A stretch of 64,000 bases of DNA. Source: Bacillota bacterium (GTDB lineage: Bacteria; Bacillota; Clostridia; Christensenellales; SZUA-584). Both the position numbers and the translations under genes were made by a program. The stretch is taken from the NCBI GenBank assembly GCA_023459495.1, contig JAEWTL010000037.1:13287-77286 (forward strand), written 5' to 3'. Below the pieces are notes generated by a model, which was not told the origin of the DNA, did no database searches, and was given only the letters and a program-made list of their open reading frames with translations. This document shows positions 55,722-63,875 of this stretch, one piece after another (within the stretch, counting starts at the first letter, position 1; each line of letters begins with the position of its first letter).

Positions 55722-57566
55722 ATGAAGTTTACTGCGATTCGAGAGATTCTGGAATACGCTTATTCGAAAAGCCATAAGGCAATGGTGTTGGTACTGCTGT
55801 ACCCTCTGTTAAATGCGGTTATTACCAGTGGGAGCGCCGCCCTCTCAGCAGCGATCATTAATGGGCTTACCGCGAATGCCGCACATGAAACGTTAATTAC
55901 GACTGTTATTGTCGGACTCAGTCTGGTGGGCGCGGCTCAAGTGCTTCGCTCCTATCTGCAACAGCAAAAGACCATCGCATCGGATCGTCTGGTGCGCGAG
56001 TTTGGTATGGAAGTCGGCCGGACGACGATGAATATGGATTATGAAATTTTGGAGAGTCCTGCCGTTGGTGAATTACGCTCCCGTATGCACAACGACCGTC
56101 AATGGGGAGTAGGATTTCAGAGCGTAATCCGTCAGACGGAGAGCGTTTTGGCAGGCATTCTGGGGGTTATTACCGGGATCGTTTTATTGCTGCCTATGCT
56201 CGTATCCATCGGAGATATTTCCGTTTTTCTATTCGTTTTCTTTATCAGCCTGTTCAGCTTGATAACGGCTGTCATCCATGCGCGGGTGATCAACAGGCGC
56301 AATTTGAAAATGATCGACGAATATACGGCTTCCGGCGCGTTTTTTGGCCATTTCATCTGGCAGAGCCTCAACGTAGCCGATGTAAAGGATATCCACCTCT
56401 ACCGCGCCGATGGGCTCATCCGAAAGCATGTAGACCAAAAATACGATCAGAAGAAAAGCTGGATAAGCCGATATACGCTTCTGCACATGACGGGAGGATT
56501 CGCGGGAAGCCTGATAATTGGTCTGATCCAACTGGGGGCCAGCGTGTTCATCATCTTACGCGCCGCTACCGCATCGCTGCCCATTGGTTCGGTCATGCTG
56601 TATATCGCAGCGTTCACGAGCATTTCAACGAGCCTTTCACAGCTTGCCGCCGCCGCAGCAGCGTTGTCGTTGGCGGCTACCCGGCAAAAAAGTACGCTGG
56701 ATTATTTAAAATCGGATACTGCCACCCCCAAAAAGGCTGCGCTTTTCGGGGACCCCGGAACCACCTCCAAAAAAGCCTCGCTTTTCGGGGACCCCGGAAC
56801 CGAATCACGTCCGCTTGAGCGCCAAGTGGTACATGAGATCGCATTTGAACATGTGTCATACCGGTACCCAGGCCGCAGTAATTATGCTGTCAAAGACGTC
56901 TCTTTTACGGTTGGGGATCATAGCCATATCGCTCTGGTCGGACTGAACGGAAGCGGAAAAAGTACGCTGATCAAATTGCTGTGCGGATTGATTGAACCCA
57001 CTGAAGGGCGCATTCTGCTCGACGGCACGGATGCCAGCTTATATGAACCCCAAGCTTATCGTGCTCTGTTCGGTATCGTATTTCAGGATTCAAAACTATT
57101 TCCGCTGACGCTCGGGGAAAATGTTGGCGCTGGCCAGCCGGACATGGAACAAGCAGAGGCCGCGCTCAAGCTCTCTGGCTTTCAAGAACGTCTGTCCAGG
57201 CTTCAGTTCGGGCTTGATACCCCGTTATACAGCGCCTATGACGAGAGCGGCATCGACATTTCCGGGGGTGAATCGCAAAAGATCGCCATCGCGAGAGCAT
57301 TATATCGCGATGCGCCGTTTATGGTACTGGATGAGCCGACTGCCGCGCTGGATCCGCTGTCGGAATGCGCGTTATACGAACAATTTCATGTGTTAACCCA
57401 CGAAAAAGCTGTGCTGATCGTTTCCCATAGACTGTCTTGCGGCCATCTCGCCGACGAGACGCTCGTGTTTCAGGATGGCGCTATCGTTGAACGCGGGAAT
57501 CACGATGCGCTTATTTCTTGCCCAGACAGCGAATATTATCGGCTTTGGGAAAGCCAGCTTTGTTGA
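55722..57566 (+). CDS. ABC half-exporter, second of a pair (RiPP export)
   Basis: 614 aa from the ATG at 55722 (GAGGG 8 nt upstream); a TTG overlapping the previous stop is the alternative. Membrane domain (about 15-325), then a linker with two 13-residue repeats (KKAALFGDPGT / KKASLFGDPGT), then an ATPase domain: GLNGSGKST, ISGGESQKIAIARAL, MVLDEPTAALDP, IVSHRL. Both ATP sites of the pair look catalytically complete. No peptidase domain. Confidence 0.92.
   Translation: MKFTAIREILEYAYSKSHKAMVLVLLYPLLNAVITSGSAALSAAIINGLTANAAHETLITTVIVGLSLVGAAQVLRSYLQQQKTIASDRLVREFGMEVGRTTMNMDYEILESPAVGELRSRMHNDRQWGVGFQSVIRQTESVLAGILGVITGIVLLLPMLVSIGDISVFLFVFFISLFSLITAVIHARVINRRNLKMIDEYTASGAFFGHFIWQSLNVADVKDIHLYRADGLIRKHVDQKYDQKKSWISRYTLLHMTGGFAGSLIIGLIQLGASVFIILRAATASLPIGSVMLYIAAFTSISTSLSQLAAAAAALSLAATRQKSTLDYLKSDTATPKKAALFGDPGTTSKKASLFGDPGTESRPLERQVVHEIAFEHVSYRYPGRSNYAVKDVSFTVGDHSHIALVGLNGSGKSTLIKLLCGLIEPTEGRILLDGTDASLYEPQAYRALFGIVFQDSKLFPLTLGENVGAGQPDMEQAEAALKLSGFQERLSRLQFGLDTPLYSAYDESGIDISGGESQKIAIARALYRDAPFMVLDEPTAALDPLSECALYEQFHVLTHEKAVLIVSHRLSCGHLADETLVFQDGAIVERGNHDALISCPDSEYYRLWESQLC
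56724..56801 (+). repeat. two in-frame 39-bp tandem repeats in the exporter linker
   Basis: Units 56724-56762 and 56763-56801 differ at a few bases and each contain the near-palindrome TTCGGGGACCCCGGAA. They encode T-x-KKA-x-LFGDPGT twice, between the membrane and ATPase domains. Confidence 0.8.
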
Positions 57567-57594
57567 AGATAAACATGTAAAAAGGAGGGGGCAA

Positions 57595-60156
57595 ATGCTG
57601 AATGCCTCTCAGCTTCGATGCGAATATCTGAAGAATCCGTTGGGGCTCTGTTGCAAGAGACCGTGCTTTAGCTGGATTCTGGAATCCGATCGCACAAACG
57701 TCATGCAGACAAGTGTACGAATACAGGTGTCTGAAGACGAGCGGTTCGAACAAATTCATTGGGACAGCGGCGAGAGCAGTTCCGAAGAGTCCGTGTACGC
57801 GCGGTATGATGGACCAGAACTCATGGGCAGATGTAAATATTACTGGCGTGTTCGCCTTACCGACTCGACCGGTGACGCGTCCGGCTGGAGTAAAACGTCC
57901 TGGTTCGAAATGGCACCGGATGCTGATGATTTGCGGGGGCAGTGGATCGCGCCGGATGACAGCCCCGTCGATGCAAGGGTAAAGCTGCTGAGAAAAAGCT
58001 TTTTGATAACGGGGCCTGTAAAACATGCACGGCTGTATGCGTCATCGCTGGGCACATATTTCGCACAAATCAACGGGCAGCGGGTGGGGGACCGTTTATT
58101 CGCCCCGGGCTGGACGAGTTACGAGAGCCGTTTGCTCTATCAGACGTACGATATCACCGACTTACTCGTGGAAGGCGAAAACACACTGACCATTTGGCTT
58201 GCAAACGGCTGGTATAAAGGCGAGCTCGCGTTTCGCAACGAGCCTTGTCAATACGGCAGTCAAAGGGCGTTTTGGAGCCAGCTGCATCTCGCCGATGAGC
58301 AAAAAAAGGAGCAGGTGATCATTTCGGATGACTCCTGGCAGTGGGCGGAAAGCCCCTTGCTTTTCGCGGAATGGTATCATGGCGAAATCTATGACGCCCG
58401 GCTTAAACATCCCGCCGATTGGAAGCCTGTCACTGTGCTCAATAGGGGGGGGGGCGGTCTCATGCCGGATGACGGCGTCGCGGTGCGCCGTCAGGAAACC
58501 TTTACAACGGAAAGCATCATCACCACGCCTGTTGGCGAAAGGGTACTCGACTTTGGTCAGAACATTGCCGGCTTCGTTCGTTTTACCGTTTGCGGCAAGG
58601 CGGGGGATCGCGTGATCCTCAGCCACGCGGAGGCACTTGATGCACAAGGCAACTTCTACACAGAGAATCTGCGGGCCGCGCGGCAGCGTGTGGAATACAT
58701 CTGCCATGGCGGAAAAGAAGCCTATGAGCCGCTGTTTACAACACAGGGATTCCGCTATGTCCGCATAGATGAGTATCCGGGCGATCCCGACCCGAGCAGC
58801 TTTACCGCGGTAGCGGTTTACTCGGATATGGAACCCATCGGCGCGTTTTCCTGCTCGCGGGGGCTTATTAACCGACTGGCCAAAAATATCGTTTGGGGGA
58901 TGCGTGGCAACTTTATCGATATCCCTACCGATTGTCCCCAACGTGATGAGCGGCTGGGCTGGACCGGTGACGCACAGGCGTTTTGCATGACAGCTTGTTA
59001 TCTGTATGATACGCGACCTTTCTTTCGCAAGTGGCTGCGTGATCTTGCTGCAGATCAGCGTGACGATGGCGGCGTACCTTATGTTGTTCCCGATATTCTG
59101 CAGGAACAAACGGACAAATTCCCGCTGGGGGCGCATTCATCCAGTGCGTGGGGGGATGCGGCAACGATCATCCCATGGACGCTGTACTTAAGCTACGGCG
59201 ATCTAACGCTGCTTGGTGAACACTATCCGATGATGAAGGCTTGGGTAGAATATATCCGCGCCAGAGCGAACGGCAACCTGTGGGACAGCGGCGAGCATTA
59301 TGGTGACTGGGTAGCGCTGGACGCGGAGGAAGGTAGCTATACCGGCGCGACACCGAAAACGCTCATCGCGACGGCTTTTTACGCGCATTCTACACAACTG
59401 TTAAGCCGTGCGGCCAAAGCACTTAGGATTACATCCGACGAAAAAGAATATTCCGATCTGTTCAATGATATTAGAGCCGCATACCTGCAGGCGTATTTTA
59501 CACAGAATGGAATCCTCGTAGTACCGACGCAGACAGCGCACGCCCTGTCGCTCTCTTTCGGACTCGTTCCAGAGCACTGTGAACGAAAAACGGCAAACGC
59601 ACTGGCCAAATTGATTCGCGAAGCTGGCGGACACATGACCACCGGCTTTGTAGGGACCCCCTATCTTCTTCCTGCGTTAAGCGGGAACGGCGAATCTGAC
59701 ACGGCCTATCAGCTATTGGAAAGAGAAGAATACCCCTCGTGGCTCTATCAGGTACTACAAGGCGCTACAACCATGTGGGAGCACATCGACGGCATTAAGC
59801 CGGATGGATCGATGTGGAGTCCGGAGATGAATTCGTTCAACCATTACGCGTATGGGTCTATCGGCAGCTTTCTGTATCAGGAGGTCGCGGGCGTGAAAGC
59901 GGATCCCAATAGGCCGGGGTATAAGCATGTTTGGATCACCCCGTGTCCACGGGGAGGCTTTATCTGCGCGGAAGCCTCACTGCAAACCCCATACGGCGCA
60001 TTGCGCATGAAATGGGAAGCGACAGGCGGAAAACTGAATTTGAACGCTTTCGTGCCCCACAATTCAACCGCCACCATTCGCTGGCCGGACGGAGCGACAC
60101 AAAATGTTGGCTCGGGTCCGATATCGATCGCTTATCCATGGAGGACGGACGAATGA
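57595..60156 (+). CDS. GH78 alpha-L-rhamnosidase
   Basis: 853 aa from the ATG at 57595 (AAGGAGGGGG upstream); earlier in-frame ATGs lie inside the exporter gene. Beta-sandwich domains first (about 1-330, including VKHARLYASSLGTYFAQING), then the (alpha/alpha)6 barrel with the family hallmark TDCPQRDERLGWTGDAQ (Asp446-Asp459) holding catalytic acids, LWDSGEHYGDWVALD, and a C-terminal beta domain. No signal peptide. It removes terminal alpha-L-rhamnose from imported glycosides or pectin fragments, supplying substrate for rhamnose mutarotase. Confidence 0.93.
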   Translation: MLNASQLRCEYLKNPLGLCCKRPCFSWILESDRTNVMQTSVRIQVSEDERFEQIHWDSGESSSEESVYARYDGPELMGRCKYYWRVRLTDSTGDASGWSKTSWFEMAPDADDLRGQWIAPDDSPVDARVKLLRKSFLITGPVKHARLYASSLGTYFAQINGQRVGDRLFAPGWTSYESRLLYQTYDITDLLVEGENTLTIWLANGWYKGELAFRNEPCQYGSQRAFWSQLHLADEQKKEQVIISDDSWQWAESPLLFAEWYHGEIYDARLKHPADWKPVTVLNRGGGGLMPDDGVAVRRQETFTTESIITTPVGERVLDFGQNIAGFVRFTVCGKAGDRVILSHAEALDAQGNFYTENLRAARQRVEYICHGGKEAYEPLFTTQGFRYVRIDEYPGDPDPSSFTAVAVYSDMEPIGAFSCSRGLINRLAKNIVWGMRGNFIDIPTDCPQRDERLGWTGDAQAFCMTACYLYDTRPFFRKWLRDLAADQRDDGGVPYVVPDILQEQTDKFPLGAHSSSAWGDAATIIPWTLYLSYGDLTLLGEHYPMMKAWVEYIRARANGNLWDSGEHYGDWVALDAEEGSYTGATPKTLIATAFYAHSTQLLSRAAKALRITSDEKEYSDLFNDIRAAYLQAYFTQNGILVVPTQTAHALSLSFGLVPEHCERKTANALAKLIREAGGHMTTGFVGTPYLLPALSGNGESDTAYQLLEREEYPSWLYQVLQGATTMWEHIDGIKPDGSMWSPEMNSFNHYAYGSIGSFLYQEVAGVKADPNRPGYKHVWITPCPRGGFICAEASLQTPYGALRMKWEATGGKLNLNAFVPHNSTATIRWPDGATQNVGSGPISIAYPWRTDE

Positions 60157-61406
60157 CGCACAGAGAAATATTCCAGTCGGCGCTGAACCATAAGAATGCG
60201 GGGAAAGTTCCGGTTGACTTTGGCGCTACGGGTGTTTCCGGTTTGCACATCAGCTGTGTGGACGCTCTTCGCAAACATTATGGACTTGAAAAGCGCCCCG
60301 TTAAGTTATTTGAACCTTATCAGATGCTGGGGCTCGTCGAAGAAGACCTCGCAAATGCGATGGGTATCAGTGTGACCGGAATACACGGCCGCAAGACGAT
60401 GTTCGGGTTCGATGCGTCCGATTGGAAAGAATACACGCTCGCAAATGGATTGGAGGTACTGGTACCCGGCGGCTTCAATACCACTACGGACAGAGATGGC
60501 AACAGCTATCTTTATCCGGAAGGGGATTTAAGCGCACCTCCCTCCGGGCGCATGCCAAAGGACGGCTATTATTTTGACGCGATGATCAGGCAGCAGCCTT
60601 TTGACGAAGGTCATTTGAACATTGAAGATAATTTAGAAGAATTCGGCTTGGCAACCGCAGAAGATATCGAATATCAAAAGCGCGCGTTGGCGGAAGCGCA
60701 GACCACCGGTCGCGGGGTGATTACCGGATTTGGAGGGATGGGGCTGGGTGATGCCGCGTTGGTCCCGGCTGTACATCTTAAATATCCCAAAGGAATACGG
60801 GATATCGAGGAATGGTATGTTTTATTGGCCGCACAGCCAGAGTTTGTCTATGCGCTTTTCGAGAGGCAGACCGACATTGCGCTTGCAAACCTTAAAGCAT
60901 ATCACGATGCGGTGAGCGAAATGCCGGACGTCGTTTTTATTTGCGGTACGGATTTTGGGACGCAAAACAGTACCTTTTGTTCAAGGGGAACCTTTCGTTC
61001 ATTGTATTTGCCTCACTATAAGAGAATGAACGATTGGATACACCGGAATACGAGTTGGAAAACTTTTAAGCACTGCTGCGGAGCGATCGCGGACTTCATA
61101 CCGATGTTCATCGAAGCGGGCTTTGATATTCTTAACCCCGTGCAATGTTCCTGCCCCGGAATGGAGCCGGAAAGACTGAAAAAAGAATTTGGCCGCGACA
61201 TCGTGTTTTGGGGTGGAGGCGTTGACACTCAATACATGTTGCCGTTTGGAAACCCGCAGGAAATTCGTAATCAGGTGCTGTCTCGCTTGGAGGTTTTCTC
61301 GGTGGATGGAGGATACGTATTTAATGCCATACACAACGTACAGTATGGCACGCCGATAGAAAACATCGTCGCGATGATTGAAGCCGTCAGGGAGTTTAAC
61401 GGATAA
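60153..61406 (+). CDS. uroporphyrinogen decarboxylase (URO-D) family protein
   Basis: 417 aa; ATGA overlap with the GH78 stop fixes the start. URO-D-like TIM barrel with VDFGATGVSGLHI, FICGTDFGTQNSTFCS, TFKHCCGAIADFIPMFIEAG, NPVQCSCPGMEPERLKKEFG and FWGGGVDTQ. The HCCG and related Cys/His residues resemble the zinc site of the MtaA/CmuA methyltransferase branch rather than true heme enzymes. Function in sugar loci is unknown; a methyl-transfer step on a methylated sugar or aglycone is one possibility. Confidence 0.82.
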   Translation: MTHREIFQSALNHKNAGKVPVDFGATGVSGLHISCVDALRKHYGLEKRPVKLFEPYQMLGLVEEDLANAMGISVTGIHGRKTMFGFDASDWKEYTLANGLEVLVPGGFNTTTDRDGNSYLYPEGDLSAPPSGRMPKDGYYFDAMIRQQPFDEGHLNIEDNLEEFGLATAEDIEYQKRALAEAQTTGRGVITGFGGMGLGDAALVPAVHLKYPKGIRDIEEWYVLLAAQPEFVYALFERQTDIALANLKAYHDAVSEMPDVVFICGTDFGTQNSTFCSRGTFRSLYLPHYKRMNDWIHRNTSWKTFKHCCGAIADFIPMFIEAGFDILNPVQCSCPGMEPERLKKEFGRDIVFWGGGVDTQYMLPFGNPQEIRNQVLSRLEVFSVDGGYVFNAIHNVQYGTPIENIVAMIEAVREFNG

Positions 61407-61444
61407 GGAAAGTACCGCATCGGTCGTGGAGGGGGAATAAAAGA

Positions 61445-62428
61445 ATGGACAGCGTAAGCGGCAATGTGAGAAAGGTATTCAATTTTGAGATGCCGGAGCG
61501 GATACCCGTGGCCGAATGGTGCATGTGGTGGGATAAGACGCTCGAAGCGTGGGAAGAGCAGGGTATGCCCGGTGGTATGGACGATTTCGCGCTGTACGAC
61601 TATTTCGGGCTGGATAAGAACGTGCAGTTCTGGCTGGATCATTACTCACCGGAGTGTCCCAAGCCGGAGCACCAGAGCCGCGGCCTGATTACCGGGGAGG
61701 CAGATTATCTCCGTATCCGTCCGCACGTGCTACGCGAGGATGCCGTCTCGTCGCTGTCGGCTGAGCTTAATCGCGCGGCGGCATTGCAGCACAGTGGTGA
61801 GGTGGTGGCATGGTATACGGTGAACGGATTCTTCTGGTTTCCGCGCGAGCTGTTCGGCATTGAGGCCCACCTGTATTCGTTCTACGACGAAGCACCGCTG
61901 TACCACCGCATCTGCGAAGACCTGCTGGAGTGGCAATTGCACCGCATCGATGAGCTGAATGCGCACATGCACTTTGAATTTATGACGATCGCAGAGGACA
62001 TGTCGTACAACCTTGGCCCGATGATATCGCGCGCCGCGTTCAAGGAATTCATCGCGCCATATTACAAGTGGCTGATCCCGCATATCCAGCAGTATGGCAC
62101 GAAGGTGTTCGTCGATACGGACGGTAACCCCACGCAGATGGTGCCCTGGCTGCTGGACTGCGGCGTGGACGGCATTTTCCCGCTGGAGCGGCAGGCGGGC
62201 GTAGACGTAGCGGAGCTGCGCAGGCAGTTCCCCAAGCTTCTGATGATGGGCGGCTTTGACAAAATGTGCGTGCTGCGGGGCAGAGACGCCATTGAAGCCG
62301 AGATTGAAAGGCTGCGGCCGGTCATACAGAGCGGTGGATATATTCCTGCGATGGACCACCAGACGCCGCCCGGAACCACGCTGGAGGATTACAGGCATTA
62401 CGTCGCGCTGCTCAGAACAATGCCATAA
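61445..62428 (+). CDS. uroporphyrinogen decarboxylase (URO-D) family protein
   Basis: 327 aa, with GGAGGGGGAATAAAAG upstream. A second, diverged URO-D-fold protein: MTIAEDMSYNLGPMISRAAF, TKVFVDTDGNPTQMVPWLLD, DGIFPLERQAGVDV, LLMMGGFDKMCVLRGRDA, GGYIPAMDHQTPPGTT. Adjacent URO-D-type pairs suggest a two-component methyltransferase-like system, but no corrinoid protein is seen in the window. Confidence 0.8.
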   Translation: MDSVSGNVRKVFNFEMPERIPVAEWCMWWDKTLEAWEEQGMPGGMDDFALYDYFGLDKNVQFWLDHYSPECPKPEHQSRGLITGEADYLRIRPHVLREDAVSSLSAELNRAAALQHSGEVVAWYTVNGFFWFPRELFGIEAHLYSFYDEAPLYHRICEDLLEWQLHRIDELNAHMHFEFMTIAEDMSYNLGPMISRAAFKEFIAPYYKWLIPHIQQYGTKVFVDTDGNPTQMVPWLLDCGVDGIFPLERQAGVDVAELRRQFPKLLMMGGFDKMCVLRGRDAIEAEIERLRPVIQSGGYIPAMDHQTPPGTTLEDYRHYVALLRTMP

Positions 62429-62452
62429 AATGATGATAAGGAGACAAAGACC

Positions 62453-63556
62453 GTGGCAAGCATTTCTTTAACAGGTGTCAACAAGGTATACAGCGGAAAA
62501 AAGGAAGAGTTTGAGGCCGTCCGGAATTTCAATCTGGAGATTGAAGACCGGGAGTTCGTCGTACTCGTTGGGCCATCTGGGTGCGGGAAATCCACAACCC
62601 TGAGGATGATCGCTGGATTGGAGGAAATTACGGGAGGGGAGATCCGAATCGGCGATACGGTCGTTAACGACGTGGCGCCCAAGGACAGGGACATCGCGAT
62701 GGTATTTCAGAACTATGCGCTGTACCCGCACATGACCGTATATGAAAACCTCGCATTCAGCCTCACGCTGCGCAAAATGTCCAAGGCGGAGATAAAAGAG
62801 CGGGTGAATAAAGCGGCGGAGATCCTCGATATCCAATCGCTGCTTAAACGTAAACCCAAAGAGCTTTCCGGCGGGCAGCGACAGCGCGTCGCACTGGGTC
62901 GTGCCATCGTGCGGGATCCCAAGGCCTTTCTGCTGGATGAACCGCTGTCCAACCTAGACGCCAAGCTGAGGACGCAGATGCGCACGGAGATATCGACGCT
63001 GCATAAAACTCTGGGGACGACCTTCGTCTATGTGACGCACGACCAGACGGAAGCCATGACCATGGCGGACAGAATCGTGGTGATGAAGGACGGCGTAATT
63101 CAGCAGGTAGATACGCCCGCCCGCCTGTACAACCAGCCCTGCAACCTGTTCGTGGCGGGTTTCATCGGTTCGCCCCAGATGAACCTCTTTGAGGCCGAAC
63201 TAAAAAAAACGGAGAAAGGTTTCGCGGCGAAGATGCAGGATTATTTGCTGATCCTCCCAGAAAGCAAATATCCGGAGGCAGCGCTCGAAGCCTGTGTGGG
63301 CAGGAAGGTTACTGTCGGGGTAAGACCGGAGGATATCCACATGGCGGAAGAGGATGGTACTAATGTGTTTGAGGCAAAGCTTGATATTATGGAAATGCTT
63401 GGCTCTGAGGTGCTGATGCATTTTACCTTCGCAGAGAGTAAAACGGTCGCTCGATTCCCGGCGGGCTGCGTGGCCACCGAAATGGTGCGGTTTAGGATCG
63501 ACACGCAAAAGGTGCATATCTTTGACGGGGATACGGGAAACGCTATTTGCGATTAG
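62453..63556 (+). CDS. MsmX/UgpC-type ABC transporter ATPase
   Basis: 367 aa; GTG start with AAGGAG 9 nt upstream. Walker A GPSGCGKST, signature LSGGQRQRVALGRAI, Walker B FLLDEPLSNLDAKLR, H-loop YVTHDQTEAMTMADR, and a C-terminal OB-fold regulatory region (VTVGVRPEDIHMAEEDG). This type energises several CUT1 sugar importers. Both CUT1 operons here (17246-20623 and 48253-51419) lack an ATPase, so this may serve both. Confidence 0.93.
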   Translation: MASISLTGVNKVYSGKKEEFEAVRNFNLEIEDREFVVLVGPSGCGKSTTLRMIAGLEEITGGEIRIGDTVVNDVAPKDRDIAMVFQNYALYPHMTVYENLAFSLTLRKMSKAEIKERVNKAAEILDIQSLLKRKPKELSGGQRQRVALGRAIVRDPKAFLLDEPLSNLDAKLRTQMRTEISTLHKTLGTTFVYVTHDQTEAMTMADRIVVMKDGVIQQVDTPARLYNQPCNLFVAGFIGSPQMNLFEAELKKTEKGFAAKMQDYLLILPESKYPEAALEACVGRKVTVGVRPEDIHMAEEDGTNVFEAKLDIMEMLGSEVLMHFTFAESKTVARFPAGCVATEMVRFRIDTQKVHIFDGDTGNAICD

Positions 63557-63694
63557 GCTGCGGTGTTATGCTCCTATCAAGGCATGGATCTCAACAATAT
63601 GTATTTATCATACTTACCTGCAGAGTGTGTATAATAACCAGTACAACCAAGAGAATTGTAGACGCTCAGGAGCGTGATTTGAGACTGAAAAAGA

Positions 63695-63732
63695 AAAGCG
63701 GCTTGCAAAAAATGCTCACTGCAAGTCGCTTT
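63695..63732 (+). terminator. terminator-like hairpin
   Basis: AAAGCGGCTTGCA / TGCAAGTCGCTTT, 13 positions with one G-T pair, 12-nt loop. Ends the GH78/MsmX region. The 63557-63694 stretch shows no gene. Confidence 0.65.
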
Positions 63733-63795
63733 GGTCCGAGGACAGGAATTGAACCTGCGCTATTCAGGCAGGTATTTTACCACTCTATCCCCAAA
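63732..63795 (-). pseudogene. shortened tRNA-like sequence
   Basis: Read on the - strand, it ends in CCA, preceded by an intact T-arm (GCAGG TTCAATT CCTGT), with a D-loop-like AGAGTGGTAAAA and acceptor halves TTTGGGG / CCTCGGA that pair using several wobbles. Only 64 nt long against about 76, because the anticodon 3' stem and variable loop region have collapsed into the T-stem. Probably a deleted tRNA gene. Confidence 0.5.
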
Positions 63796-63875
63796 TGGCT
63801 TGTTGAGGAATCTTTCTGCTTTGAACTGAAATATATTAATTTTAAAAAAATATTAAAAACTATAAACAACAGCAA

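Noticed and set aside
58162..59136. A 324-codon open frame on the - strand
   Set aside because: Antisense shadow of the GH78 gene, whose catalytic motif lies in the + frame.
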